In this document: positions 9,304 to 17,936 of the stretch, piece after piece
Numbering within the stretch: the stretch's first letter is position 1
Layout: every line of letters begins with the position of its first letter
DNA from: an uncultured Acidimicrobiales bacterium
Lineage (GTDB): Bacteria; Actinomycetota; Acidimicrobiia; Acidimicrobiales; SZUA-35
Assembly: GCA_937922045.1 (NCBI GenBank)
Contig: CAKZXA010000044.1
Coordinates: 1 to 64,000 of the forward strand
Direction: 5' to 3'
Length of the DNA: 64,000 nucleotides
Translations under genes and position numbers: made by a program
The notes under the pieces: model-generated
Databases searched by the model: none
Seen by the model: only the letters and a program-made list of their open reading frames with translations
Told to the model about the DNA's origin: nothing

Positions 9304-11430
9304 GGGCTTTTGGGCCGCTCTGGTCTGCCCCGGGTGGCCGATTTCTCGGAGGACGCGCTTCTCGCGGCTATCCGTGAGTCGCCGGGCGAGGGAATCCTCG
9401 AACTGCCTGAACGTCCACCCATCACTGATGTTAAGAAAGCCTAGGCAGGAGACGAGGGTTGCTAGCGCTGTCACCGTCAGAGCCCACATAGGTGGCACCG
9501 GGCCGCCAGCAATGGCTGACACGATGGCCAAGAAGATGCCTGCAAGGATGGAGATTACTACTAGGACCTCGAGCGTTCGCCTGGCCCGATGTGCGATCCT
9601 CTGGCTCTCGACCTCGAGGCCGGAACGCAGCCCTGCGCGCCGCTCGAGCGGTAGATGTTCAAGCATCTCTTCAATCGCTTTGGTCAGATCAGCCTTTTCT
9701 TGGGACTGTCGCTCAAACGAGCCCTGAAGACCAGCCAATTCCTCCCTCGTCGCTGCTAGAGCGCCCTGGGTTCGATCGAGGTCAGATCCGAGTTGATGAT
9801 TGAGGCGATCCCGTGCCTCATCGAGGATGTGAGAGATCTTTCCGATTGTTAGCAGGTCCGGATCACCCAAGGTGTCATCCATAAGCGCCTGCCGAGCACC
9901 GACCGTGAAGCGCAGGATGAAGTACTCGTCCTCCGTGATCGGGTCCGCGCCGTCACGCAACGCGTCAAGGATTTCCGTGTATCGTTTCCATAGTTCATCA
10001 TCGGGATAAAGTCCAGCAAAACAGTATGAAACAACCTGCTGCCATGGAACATCTGGTCGATCGAGTGGCCGTTTGAGCCACAACAAATTCGCGAGAGCGT
10101 CGCTTGTGTAACAAAAAGGAATCTCTCCCTCTTCGCGCTTTGTGTCGAAGGCGAGGTCGCCCGCCTTTGCCAATCGAGGGTTTGTAGTAACCAGAATTGC
10201 GGCGGACTCAGCCAGTGAGTAGAAGGTACCAGAGTGACGCCGGTGCCGGATCTCAAGAAGCGATTTTGAATCAAAGTCGTAGAGGCGGCGGCTAGGATCG
10301 CTTGCGTACTGCCCTTCGAGGACCTTCTTGACATGTTGTTCGTCATCGACGGTGTGGCTGGAGCGAGCCTGTCGCACGGTGAAATTGAACTCGTGCTGCA
10401 GCTTCGTCCGAATCTGTTCGGCGTCGACAATGTAGCGTGACCTGCTTGGAGCTCCACGCTCACCTTCAAGGGTTCGGCTGATGAAGGTTTCGACCACAGG
10501 CATAGTAGATTCAAGCGCGAGTCCGTGGTTGGCGCCGCGCATGTCTCTTACGGCCCCGTGGAGCACGTTGCGCAGCTCTACAAGAGTGTGTTGGAGTACG
10601 CAGGGTTGGGCACCGGAGGAGGTGACAAGCTCATGCAAGTCGAAGGCGGCTGCTCGGTCTTGCTCTGTGTGGTAACCGAGAAGACTGAGGAGTAGTGGTG
10701 TGTCGTAGAAGACATCCAAGCCTCTCATGGAACTACCCAGCCGCTCGACTTGATCTCCTTCGTAAAAGATCGAAACCGCTAGAGCGCTACCCTTGACGAT
10801 CCGGTTCATGTAACAGTGCAGATCCGTCTCCGGCCTGACTTCTTCTTCGATGAAGCGTCGAACGATGTATCCGGTGTCCCTAGGCGAGAGGCCTTCCGGC
10901 GACTCATCAGCGATGCTGGTGTAGTCCTTAATGGTGCTTATGCGATCGATCCGCTCAATAAGCAGGGTATGCAGTGCGACCTCAGCATCGCGACGGCTCA
11001 ATTGTCGATTGAAGTGAATCCGGCTGAAGTTACGCAGCTCACGAATTATCACGCCGTGATGTTGTAGAAGCTCTTCCTTCTTCTGTTCGATATCTGGCAG
11101 CAGCCCGAGTTTGGCCCGATCCACGACGAAGTAGGTACCACTGCTGTCGGAGGTCTTAGTTAGGAGCCCTCGCCTGTATGCCGTCTTCAGTATGCCTCGT
11201 AAGACCTGAGCAGGGAGACGAAGGCCGAGCATCTGGTCTATTTCCCCAGCGACAGCATTTAGGCTTACGACCTCATCCTGCGTCCGCTTCAGGGCGGAGA
11301 CAACAAAAGGGAAGAGCGCCTTGTGAGCACCTTGAAGACCGGTGTCGGATTCCGACCACCAGTAACAGTCGAATAATGCGTAGGCGGCGAGTAGGTGGGT
11401 CTCGTTTCGTAGTGGAATTTCGAGTTTCAT
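9286..11430 (-). CDS. PIN-like domain, coiled-coil, two-TM protein of unknown function
   Basis: I do not recognise the 714-residue family. Residues 40-105 look like a winged helix. Residues 236-420 have the order of a PIN-type nuclease: a strand ending in D243 (DVFYDTPLLLSLL), a helix with E285 (HTLVELRNVL), D385/D387 before a helix, then ILVTTNPRL, where N417 sits at the usual last-Asp position. Residues 545-595 are a likely coiled coil, and two membrane helices lie at about 619-640 and 648-667 with a charged cytoplasmic tail. It resembles membrane-tethered PIN effectors in defence loci. Base use is less GC-rich than its neighbours, and next to it are a DUF5753 regulator and an IS remnant, so horizontal acquisition is likely. 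The nuclease role is inferred. Confidence 0.6.
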   Translation of the reverse strand: MKLEIPLRNETHLLAAYALFDCYWWSESDTGLQGAHKALFPFVVSALKRTQDEVVSLNAVAGEIDQMLGLRLPAQVLRGILKTAYRRGLLTKTSDSSGTYFVVDRAKLGLLPDIEQKKEELLQHHGVIIRELRNFSRIHFNRQLSRRDAEVALHTLLIERIDRISTIKDYTSIADESPEGLSPRDTGYIVRRFIEEEVRPETDLHCYMNRIVKGSALAVSIFYEGDQVERLGSSMRGLDVFYDTPLLLSLLGYHTEQDRAAAFDLHELVTSSGAQPCVLQHTLVELRNVLHGAVRDMRGANHGLALESTMPVVETFISRTLEGERGAPSRSRYIVDAEQIRTKLQHEFNFTVRQARSSHTVDDEQHVKKVLEGQYASDPSRRLYDFDSKSLLEIRHRRHSGTFYSLAESAAILVTTNPRLAKAGDLAFDTKREEGEIPFCYTSDALANLLWLKRPLDRPDVPWQQVVSYCFAGLYPDDELWKRYTEILDALRDGADPITEDEYFILRFTVGARQALMDDTLGDPDLLTIGKISHILDEARDRLNHQLGSDLDRTQGALAATREELAGLQGSFERQSQEKADLTKAIEEMLEHLPLERRAGLRSGLEVESQRIAHRARRTLEVLVVISILAGIFLAIVSAIAGGPVPPMWALTVTALATLVSCLGFLNISDGWTFRQFEDSLARRLTDSREKRVLREIGHPGQTRAAQKPEGPGA

Positions 11431-11663
11431 TTATACCGATTTCCCGGTAGCAGTGTCGGGCCCCGCAGTGTTGAAACGCCCTGGCTATGTAGTGATCCTG
11501 ATGGGCAGGTGTTGGATTTTGCGAGACGACTAGTTAGGTTTTGACTTTCGGTAGATTGCTTCTCAAGAGAATGCGTTGTGGCGACGATGGAGTTCATGGT
11601 AAGACAATACGCTTTTGGCTTGAAGCGTGCAAGCTAAATCTCATTTGGTGTGGACGCGCGTAG

Positions 11664-11691
11664 TTGACAGGTTGTTGGAGATGAGTACAAT
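11664..11691 (+). promoter_or_regulatory. Sigma-70-type promoter for the DUF5753 regulator
   Basis: TTGACA (11664-11669), a 16-bp spacer and TACAAT (11686-11691) lie about 70 bases before the GTG at 11762. This is one of the best housekeeping-type promoters in the window. The rest of the 331-bp gap from 11431 to 11761 is AT-rich and shows no gene. Confidence 0.6.
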
Positions 11692-11761
11692 AGGACTTGA
11701 AAGTATGGGCGAGTTCATTAGTTGGTGGTTGGCATAATGCGAACACGCATCGGAGGGATTT

Positions 11762-12643
11762 GTGTCGGCTGATACTGCTGAGGGGCCCGTCGACGGCCAC
11801 AGTGCGGAGTATCTCCGGCGTCTTGTCCGCGTGGAGTTGGTAGATGCTCGCACTGCTATAGAGATGACTCAAAAAGAAATGGCCAAGCGACTTGGCTGGA
11901 GTATAAGCAAAGCCGTTCGGATTGAGCAGGGCGCAGTTTCCGTCGCGCCCAGCGACGTTCGGGCGATGATGAGTCTCTTTGGGGCAGATGAAGACCAAAT
12001 AGGGATACTAGTAGGGCTAGCTTTGAAGGCTCGAGAGGCGGATGACTGGTCTGAGTTTGACGATGTTCTATCTCCTTCTTACAAGGAGTTGATCGGACAA
12101 GAACAGTCGGCGCAGAGCATCACGAAGTACGAGGCGAATGTGGTTCCTGGTCTATTTCAGACAGAGGCATATGCGCTAGCGTTGTCTTCTGCTTTGAGGA
12201 TTGCGCCCGACACTGCCGAACGCATCGTCAAGGTGCGAATGCGCCGTCAAGCTATCCTCGAACGTAAGTCGTGTCCGGAAATAAATGCGGTTATAGGCGA
12301 GGTTGCGCTCGTTCGCCATGCGGGTACGCCGGAGGTGATGAATGAGCAGCTCGAGCATCTTATCGAAGTGGCCAGTCAACCTCGGATAAACGTCTTCGTC
12401 ATGCCATTCTCGGCTGGCGTTCACGTTGGAATTGGTGTTCCGTTCACTTTACTTAGGTTCGCTGACCCGCGGCTCGACGACGTGGTTTATCTTGAAGATG
12501 CTCGTGTACGAACGACGTCAAGCGAGGACAGCGAGATCGTTGCTGAGCATTTCCAGCGATTCGCTTTGATCGAGGCTATCGCTGAGAGCACGGGTTCTCT
12601 AGAGGCACATGCTCGACGGATCCTTCAGTCCAGATACTCGTAG
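11762..12643 (+). CDS. XRE-family regulator with DUF5753 (Scr1-type)
   Basis: The 293-residue protein has an N-terminal HTH at about 20-75 (MTQKEMAKRLGWSISKAVRIE) and a C-terminal DUF5753 domain from about 110 (VVPGLFQTEAYA, RMRRQAILER). This layout is confined to actinomycetes, where such genes usually pair with a small DUF397 gene. GGAGGG at 11752-11757 fixes the GTG start. The expected DUF397 partner is not directly downstream; one is found at 13079-13291 on the other strand, beyond an IS30 remnant. The gene is AT-richer than the surrounding core genes, which suggests it arrived by transfer. Targets are unknown. Confidence 0.88.
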   Translation: MSADTAEGPVDGHSAEYLRRLVRVELVDARTAIEMTQKEMAKRLGWSISKAVRIEQGAVSVAPSDVRAMMSLFGADEDQIGILVGLALKAREADDWSEFDDVLSPSYKELIGQEQSAQSITKYEANVVPGLFQTEAYALALSSALRIAPDTAERIVKVRMRRQAILERKSCPEINAVIGEVALVRHAGTPEVMNEQLEHLIEVASQPRINVFVMPFSAGVHVGIGVPFTLLRFADPRLDDVVYLEDARVRTTSSEDSEIVAEHFQRFALIEAIAESTGSLEAHARRILQSRYS

Positions 12644-12689
12644 TTCGGCAGGTTTCGGTGGTCGGTGCGCGGTTCGGGGCATGATGTCC

Positions 12690-13082
12690 GGTGCTGTACT
12701 ACACACCAAACCGCTGGAGGCTTACGAGGATGGCACGAGCTGGGTTAGAACCCCGCAGAGCGTGAGGAGAGATCTCGCGTTGTCTTGCTGACCTGGGACG
12801 TGGCTCGGAGATGGCTAGGTGGGCTGATTTTGCACTCGGGTTCGACATCGATGTGTGGTTCGCTGATCCGCATTCACCATGGCAACGAGGGCTTAACGAA
12901 AACAACAACCGGCTCATTCCCTACTGGCTCCCCAGGGGCACCAATCTTGCCACCACGAGCACCCTGCAACGGATCAGACACGCCGAACAAGTACTCGGTC
13001 ACCAACCTCCGCGGTCACTCGGCTGGGCAAACCCCACACGATCGCTACCATCAACTCACGCGCACCCACTACTAGAACTCAC
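12690..13082 (+). mobile_element. IS30-family transposase remnant
   Basis: From 12811 the frame reads FADPHSPWQRGLNENNNRL and later RHAEQVLGHQPPRSLGW, the C-terminal DDE end of IS30-type transposases. The matching upstream part (SVRRDLALS then LTWD) lies in other frames, so at least one frameshift and a large N-terminal deletion have killed it. The possible right end (CTACTAGAACTCACC, 13068-13082) stops exactly at the DUF397 stop codon. No left end or target duplication was found. It sits between the DUF5753 and DUF397 genes. Confidence 0.75.
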
Positions 13083-13291
13083 CGTCCCCAGAACGGGTCA
13101 GCCTCGCCGTTCTTTACGGCGAAAACAAATGCTTCCCATTCATACTGGTTGAACTTGAGTCTGTCGCCGTCGGGGTATTTAGAGTTTCGGACAAAGACAA
13201 CTTTGTCTTCTTGAGATACCGCCCATTCCACGCATTGACCTGTGGAACTCAGTGTACTCTTCTCCCAGTAAAGGCGTTCTCGGTCGTCCAT
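13079..13291 (-). CDS. DUF397 family small protein
   Basis: This 70-residue protein is short but shows the full DUF397 pattern: YWEKSTLSSTGQCVEWA, VVFVRNSKYPDGDRLKF, then EWEAFVFAVKNGE. I chose the ATG at 13291 because GGAGG lies seven bases before it; a longer frame to 13318 has no such signal. DUF397 proteins are normally encoded beside DUF5753 regulators on the same strand and, in the studied Streptomyces cases, act as small partners or antagonists. Here the partner regulator is convergent and 435 bp away across an IS30 remnant, so the pair has been rearranged. Confidence 0.85.
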   Translation of the reverse strand: MDDRERLYWEKSTLSSTGQCVEWAVSQEDKVVFVRNSKYPDGDRLKFNQYEWEAFVFAVKNGEADPFWGR

Positions 13292-13490
13292 TAGAGTCCT
13301 CCAGCGGTCGAGAAGCAAAGGGTGTTACGCCTATGAGTGTTTCATCTTCCCGATCGGTTGAGCAAATCGAGGCGTTCGGCGAATATGGGGGCCGCAATCT
13401 TGAAGAGGTCGCGAACTCGTTCCTCTTTTGGCTTGCGACACCGCCAGAACTAAGGTGGTGCCGCGGCGGTACTGGTTTCTGGAGATCTTC

Positions 13491-14669
13491 ATGTCATCCC
13501 GAGTTACCGTCCGTTTTCTGTGGGCCTTTGTGGCCGCAGCTGGCCTGCTGTCCGGGTCGGCGGTATCGGCCGGTCCGCCCTCGTTGGAACAAGCGGTCGT
13601 TGAGGTCGAGTTCGTTGGGGAGGTTGTTTTCCCAACGGGCACGATGGTTGATGGCACCGAAGTCGGTGGGCTTTCCAGCATCAGCTACGACCGGGCGAAG
13701 GGCACCTACCAGGTGTTGGCCGACGATCAAGGCAACCGCATCGACGAGGATGCGTCGGCCGACCCGGTTCGTTTCTACACCGTCGACATCGACCTCGACG
13801 ACGGAAGCCTCGACGATGGTGACGTCCAGTTTGTGGCCACTACCGAACTGCTCGAAAGGCGAAACAAACCTTTCACCCCTGGTGGGATCGACCCCGAGGG
13901 TCTGGTCGTGAGCGGTGGGAGCATCTTCGTTTCCTCGGAAGGCGTGGTGCGGGCCGACCCGATCGTGGCGCCCTTCATCCGCCGCTACAACCGCACGGGG
14001 CGAGTGACGGCCGAGCTGGAGATTCCCGACTACTACATGCCGAACGGCCTCGACCGCGGAGTGCGACACAACCTGGCGTTCGAGAGCCTGAACCTCACGC
14101 CCGATGGTCGCACCCTTGTGACCGCGGCCGAAGGCGCCTTGGCTCAAGACGGCCCGGCCTCAACCTTCGACAATGGCAGCCTGGCCCGCATTCTCACCTA
14201 CGACGTGCACCGTCGTAAGCCACTGGCCGAATACGTGTATGAGGTGGAGCCGTGGGCCGAACCGTCGACCATCTTCGGCGTGAACGGCATCGTCGAGGTG
14301 CTGCCCATCGACAACTCGGGCACCATGCTCGTGATGGAGCGCTCGTTCTCTGTCGGCGGCACCCTCGGTGGCGGAACCGCCAACGTGGTCTCTATCTATG
14401 AGGTCTCGACCGCTGGCGCCAGCGACGTGCTCGGGGTTGACGCTCTCTATGAGGGGGGAAACCCGATCGATATCGTCCCGGTCTCGAAGCGCCTCTTGTT
14501 CGAGTTCGACGATCTCGGCATCCCGATCGACAACATCGAGGGCATGACCTTTGGGCCGGCGTTGCCCGACGGACGTCACTCGTTGGTGATCGTGAGCGAC
14601 AACAACTTCTCGGCCGCTCAGTTCACCCAGTTCGTGGTGCTGGCCCTAGCTATCGAACCTGTCGGTTAA
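13491..14669 (+). CDS. Secreted phytase-like esterase family protein
   Basis: The 392-residue protein begins with a signal peptide (FLWAFVAAAGLLSGSAVSA); GGAG at 13481-13484 sets the ATG. The body is the esterase-like activity of phytase family (PF13449-type): a beta-propeller with GLSSISYD near the start, GIDPEGLVV in the middle and IEGMTFGP...VSDNNFS at the end, which is the family signature. Members are secreted hydrolases, possibly phosphoesterases, but few have been tested. The gene is followed after 10 bp by the acyltransferase, so the two may be co-transcribed. Confidence 0.8.
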   Translation: MSSRVTVRFLWAFVAAAGLLSGSAVSAGPPSLEQAVVEVEFVGEVVFPTGTMVDGTEVGGLSSISYDRAKGTYQVLADDQGNRIDEDASADPVRFYTVDIDLDDGSLDDGDVQFVATTELLERRNKPFTPGGIDPEGLVVSGGSIFVSSEGVVRADPIVAPFIRRYNRTGRVTAELEIPDYYMPNGLDRGVRHNLAFESLNLTPDGRTLVTAAEGALAQDGPASTFDNGSLARILTYDVHRRKPLAEYVYEVEPWAEPSTIFGVNGIVEVLPIDNSGTMLVMERSFSVGGTLGGGTANVVSIYEVSTAGASDVLGVDALYEGGNPIDIVPVSKRLLFEFDDLGIPIDNIEGMTFGPALPDGRHSLVIVSDNNFSAAQFTQFVVLALAIEPVG

Positions 14670-14679
14670 CCTGCCGGAG

Positions 14680-15666
14680 GTGACCCGAAAAGGTACGTGG
14701 CGGCGGCGGTTCAAAACGATTCCTCTGATGATGGGCACGACGGTGGCCGCCTTGGTGGTGGCTCCTCTGGCCCTGCCCGTCTTGGCCGCGGCCGACGCCA
14801 GCCGCGGTCGGCTGAAGCTGCCATCGGTTCGGGTCTACCTTTTCAGTCTTCAGTATCTGATCAACGACAGCGTGGAGATCATCCTGGCCCCGCTCTATTG
14901 GCTGGCTGCCGGGTTCGGCACGAGGCTAGGAGCGGAAGCATCGCTAGCTCGCCACGAACGTTTGCAGTGGTGGTCGGTTCGGCTGCTGGTGAAGCGGGCC
15001 GAGCAGTTGCTCGGGCTTCGCGTGAAGGTGGCGGCTGGTTCCAACGACCATCTCGGGCCCGGCCCGGTGATCGTTCTAAGCCGCCACGCCTCGCTCTTCG
15101 ATGCCTCGCTACCGGGTCTGTTGTACGCACAGCACGGGTACCGAGTTCGTGGCATCGTGATGGCCGAACTACTGGCCGACCCCGGGTTCGACTTGCTGTA
15201 CGGTCGGCTTGGGTCGGTGTTCATTCCACGCGATGACGGCTCTGCGGCGCGGACGGCGGTGGCTGCGATGACAGCGAACGCCGATGAGCGAACCGCCTAT
15301 GTGATCTTTCCTGAAGGACGATTGTTTCGACAGGATGCGCTCAGCCGTTCGCTGGAACGAATGGCGGCGCGTGATCCGGCGCGGGCCGAACGATTAGCAG
15401 GTCTGCGCCATGTTTTACCACCGCGTCCGGGTGGCCTACAGACCTTGCTTGCCGCTCTGCCTACGGCCGATGTTGTCGTCGTCGATCATCGTGGCCTGGA
15501 GGCGTTCACGCATCTGGCCGCCCTGACGGTGTCGGCCCCGGTCGACAGCACCGTCGAGATCTCGGCACGACGCATCGCTCGATCGGAGATCCCCGAGGGT
15601 CCTGCTGCCCAGGTTGCATGGCTCGATCACCTGTGGCTAGACCTCGACGCTGGCTTGAGCACGTGA
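14680..15666 (+). CDS. PlsC-type 1-acylglycerol-phosphate acyltransferase family protein
   Basis: The 328-residue membrane protein has two N-terminal hydrophobic segments, then the acyltransferase signature: H136 and D141 in SRHASLFDAS (HX4D) and FPEGR at 210-214, the glycerolipid-binding motif. Such enzymes acylate lysophosphatidate or related lipids at the inner membrane face. It is somewhat longer than a minimal PlsC (about 240-260), with a C-terminal extension after the FPEG block. The GTG start at 14680 overlaps its own GGAGG, so the true start may be slightly downstream. Ten bases separate it from the phytase-like gene. Confidence 0.75.
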   Translation: MTRKGTWRRRFKTIPLMMGTTVAALVVAPLALPVLAAADASRGRLKLPSVRVYLFSLQYLINDSVEIILAPLYWLAAGFGTRLGAEASLARHERLQWWSVRLLVKRAEQLLGLRVKVAAGSNDHLGPGPVIVLSRHASLFDASLPGLLYAQHGYRVRGIVMAELLADPGFDLLYGRLGSVFIPRDDGSAARTAVAAMTANADERTAYVIFPEGRLFRQDALSRSLERMAARDPARAERLAGLRHVLPPRPGGLQTLLAALPTADVVVVDHRGLEAFTHLAALTVSAPVDSTVEISARRIARSEIPEGPAAQVAWLDHLWLDLDAGLST

Positions 15667-15745
15667 CATCATGGGGGTGTTGTTCAACCTCGGATGCCCT
15701 CCCTGAGTGGTAAAGGGCACCCCCAACCCCGCCGATGCCACAGGC

Positions 15746-17911
15746 ATGACCGAACTCGATGCGGCCGCGGCATGGGATCAATCTTCTCCCTGGAACTTTG
15801 AAGGCGAGAGCGCTCCTCTGACGACGACCACCTCATCCTCCACCCTCATCGAGGGGCGAACGTTTTGCATCGCGGGCAGTACCGGAGACATGACGTCGGC
15901 CGGTGCCCAGGGTTTGTTCTTCCTCGACACCCGGTATGTGAACCAGTTCCAGCTCCTCCTCGACGGTGAGCCGGTCGAATCATTGGGCATCGACCAGTCG
16001 GCTGCCTTTGAGGCCAGTTTCGTCGGGCGACATGTTGGCTCGTCTACCGCGGCCGATGTGCCAACCGTTGTGATCAGAAAGCGTGCGATCGGCAAGGGGA
16101 TGACCGAACGCATCGAGGTGCGCAACTATGGGAACGAAACCCTCCGGACGGTCGTCACACTTCTGGTCGACACCGACTTCGCCAACCTGTTCGCGGTGAA
16201 GGAAGGCCGGGTTTCGCCCGACCTTGAAGCTCGTCGGCGTGTCGATGGCGATGCGCTCTGGTTCGAACCAGACGACGGCCGTTCCCTCGGCTTGAAGGTT
16301 TCGAGCGACGGCCCCGCAGATTTCGTCAACCCTGGCCGATTCGATTGGACGGTGGCGGTGGAACCGGGCGGGTCATGGTCGACCTCGGTGGTGGCCGAGC
16401 CGTGGCTGAACGGGGCGCCGATCACCTCGTCACCCGGCCATCAGGTAGACCCGCGGACCCGTATCGAGATCTGGAACGACAAGATCCCCGAGATCGCCAG
16501 CGATCATCACGCGACCGAGGTCTGCGTCAAAAAGGCCTTGAGCGATCTGGCGTCGCTGCGAATCTTCGATCCGGCCCACCCCGAGGTACCGGTGGTGGCG
16601 GCGGGCGCACCCTGGTTCATGACACTGTTTGGGCGCGACTCGCTGATCGCCTCATGGATGGCGTTGATCGTCGACCCCGACCTAGCCGTCGGCGTGTTGC
16701 GAACGTTGGCCCGGATGCAGGGGACCACGGTCAATCCGGCCACCGATGAGGAACCCGGCAAGATCATGCACGAGATCCGGTTCAGCAACGCCGACTCGGC
16801 GTCGCTCGACGCAGGTGAGCTCTACTACGGCACCGCCGATGCGACTCCTCTGTTTGTGATGCTGCTGGCCGAGGCCCAGCGATGGGGAGTTGGCGACGAC
16901 ATCATTGAGGAACTCCTTCCGAACGCCGATCGGGCGTTGGCCTGGATGGAAGACCATGGCGACCACGACGGCGATGGCTACATCGAGTACCAGCGTTCAA
17001 CCGAGACCGGCCTGGCCAATCAGGGCTGGAAGGATTCGTGGGACGGGATTCGCTACGGTGATGGCCGAGTGGCTGAAGCACCTATCGCTTTGTGCGAAGT
17101 TCAAGCCTACGCCTACGGCGCCTACCGGGGCCGAGCCCGTCTGGCTGATGTCTTCGGTGATCGGGAAACATCTGAGCGATGCGAGGCCAAGGCCCGTGAT
17201 CTGAGAGAGGCGTTCAACCGGGATTTCTGGCTCGAGGAAGAGGGCTGCTTCGCCGTTGGCCTCGATGCCGACAAGGCCCCGATCGATTCGGTTACCAGCA
17301 ATGTTGGCCATGCGCTTTGGGCTGGCATCGTCGATGCGGACAAGGCCGATCGTGTGGCCCGACGGCTGCTCGAACCCGACATGTTTACCGGCTGGGGGAT
17401 CCGAACACTCTCGTCGAACAACCCGGGCTACAACCCAACCGGGTATCACGTAGGTTCGGTTTGGCCCCACGACACGGCATTGGTTGCAGCCGGCTTGGCT
17501 CGCTACGGCCATCACGAGGAGGCGCACCGGATCATGCTTGGCCTGATGGACGCTGGCGCCGTCAGCGGTGGTCGGCTCCCGGAGCTTATGGCTGGCTTCG
17601 ATCGCGACGAGTTCGGTGCGCCAATGGCGTACCCAGCGTCTTGCTCGCCGCAGGCGTGGGCTGCGGCCGCGCCCCTGCTACTCATGCGCTGGCTGTTGCG
17701 TTTCGACCCATGGGTAGACCAGGGCCGGCTCTGGGTCGATCCCCTTCTGCCTGCCGAAATCGGAAGGCTGAGCATCTCGGGCATCAGAATCGGTGAGGCC
17801 AGAATCGATGTTCAAACCGAGGGCGACGGCCTCCAGGTCGATGGTGTGCCCGACAACCTGGAGCTACGTCACGGGCTTCGCCTCCCCGACCCTCGCGAGG
17901 CTTGGGGATAA
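15746..17911 (+). CDS. Glycogen-debranching-type glycoside hydrolase (amylo-alpha-1,6-glucosidase family)
   Basis: The 721-residue protein has an N-terminal GDE_N_bis domain (GLFFLDTRYVNQFQLLLDGE) and a C-terminal (alpha/alpha)6-barrel with GAPWFMTLFGRDSLIASWM, GWKDSWDGI and GSVWPHDTALVAAGL, the hallmark blocks of archaeal/bacterial-type debranching amylo-glucosidases. It should hydrolyse alpha-1,6 or related glucans in the cytoplasm, since no signal peptide is seen. The frame is open to a GTG at 15707, but I prefer ATG 15746 because MTEL begins the conserved part; neither has a good Shine-Dalgarno. A GT4 glycosyltransferase converges from downstream. Confidence 0.82.
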   Translation: MTELDAAAAWDQSSPWNFEGESAPLTTTTSSSTLIEGRTFCIAGSTGDMTSAGAQGLFFLDTRYVNQFQLLLDGEPVESLGIDQSAAFEASFVGRHVGSSTAADVPTVVIRKRAIGKGMTERIEVRNYGNETLRTVVTLLVDTDFANLFAVKEGRVSPDLEARRRVDGDALWFEPDDGRSLGLKVSSDGPADFVNPGRFDWTVAVEPGGSWSTSVVAEPWLNGAPITSSPGHQVDPRTRIEIWNDKIPEIASDHHATEVCVKKALSDLASLRIFDPAHPEVPVVAAGAPWFMTLFGRDSLIASWMALIVDPDLAVGVLRTLARMQGTTVNPATDEEPGKIMHEIRFSNADSASLDAGELYYGTADATPLFVMLLAEAQRWGVGDDIIEELLPNADRALAWMEDHGDHDGDGYIEYQRSTETGLANQGWKDSWDGIRYGDGRVAEAPIALCEVQAYAYGAYRGRARLADVFGDRETSERCEAKARDLREAFNRDFWLEEEGCFAVGLDADKAPIDSVTSNVGHALWAGIVDADKADRVARRLLEPDMFTGWGIRTLSSNNPGYNPTGYHVGSVWPHDTALVAAGLARYGHHEEAHRIMLGLMDAGAVSGGRLPELMAGFDRDEFGAPMAYPASCSPQAWAAAAPLLLMRWLLRFDPWVDQGRLWVDPLLPAEIGRLSISGIRIGEARIDVQTEGDGLQVDGVPDNLELRHGLRLPDPREAWG

Positions 17912-17936
17912 GAGGCCTGGGGCTAAACAGCTGGAG

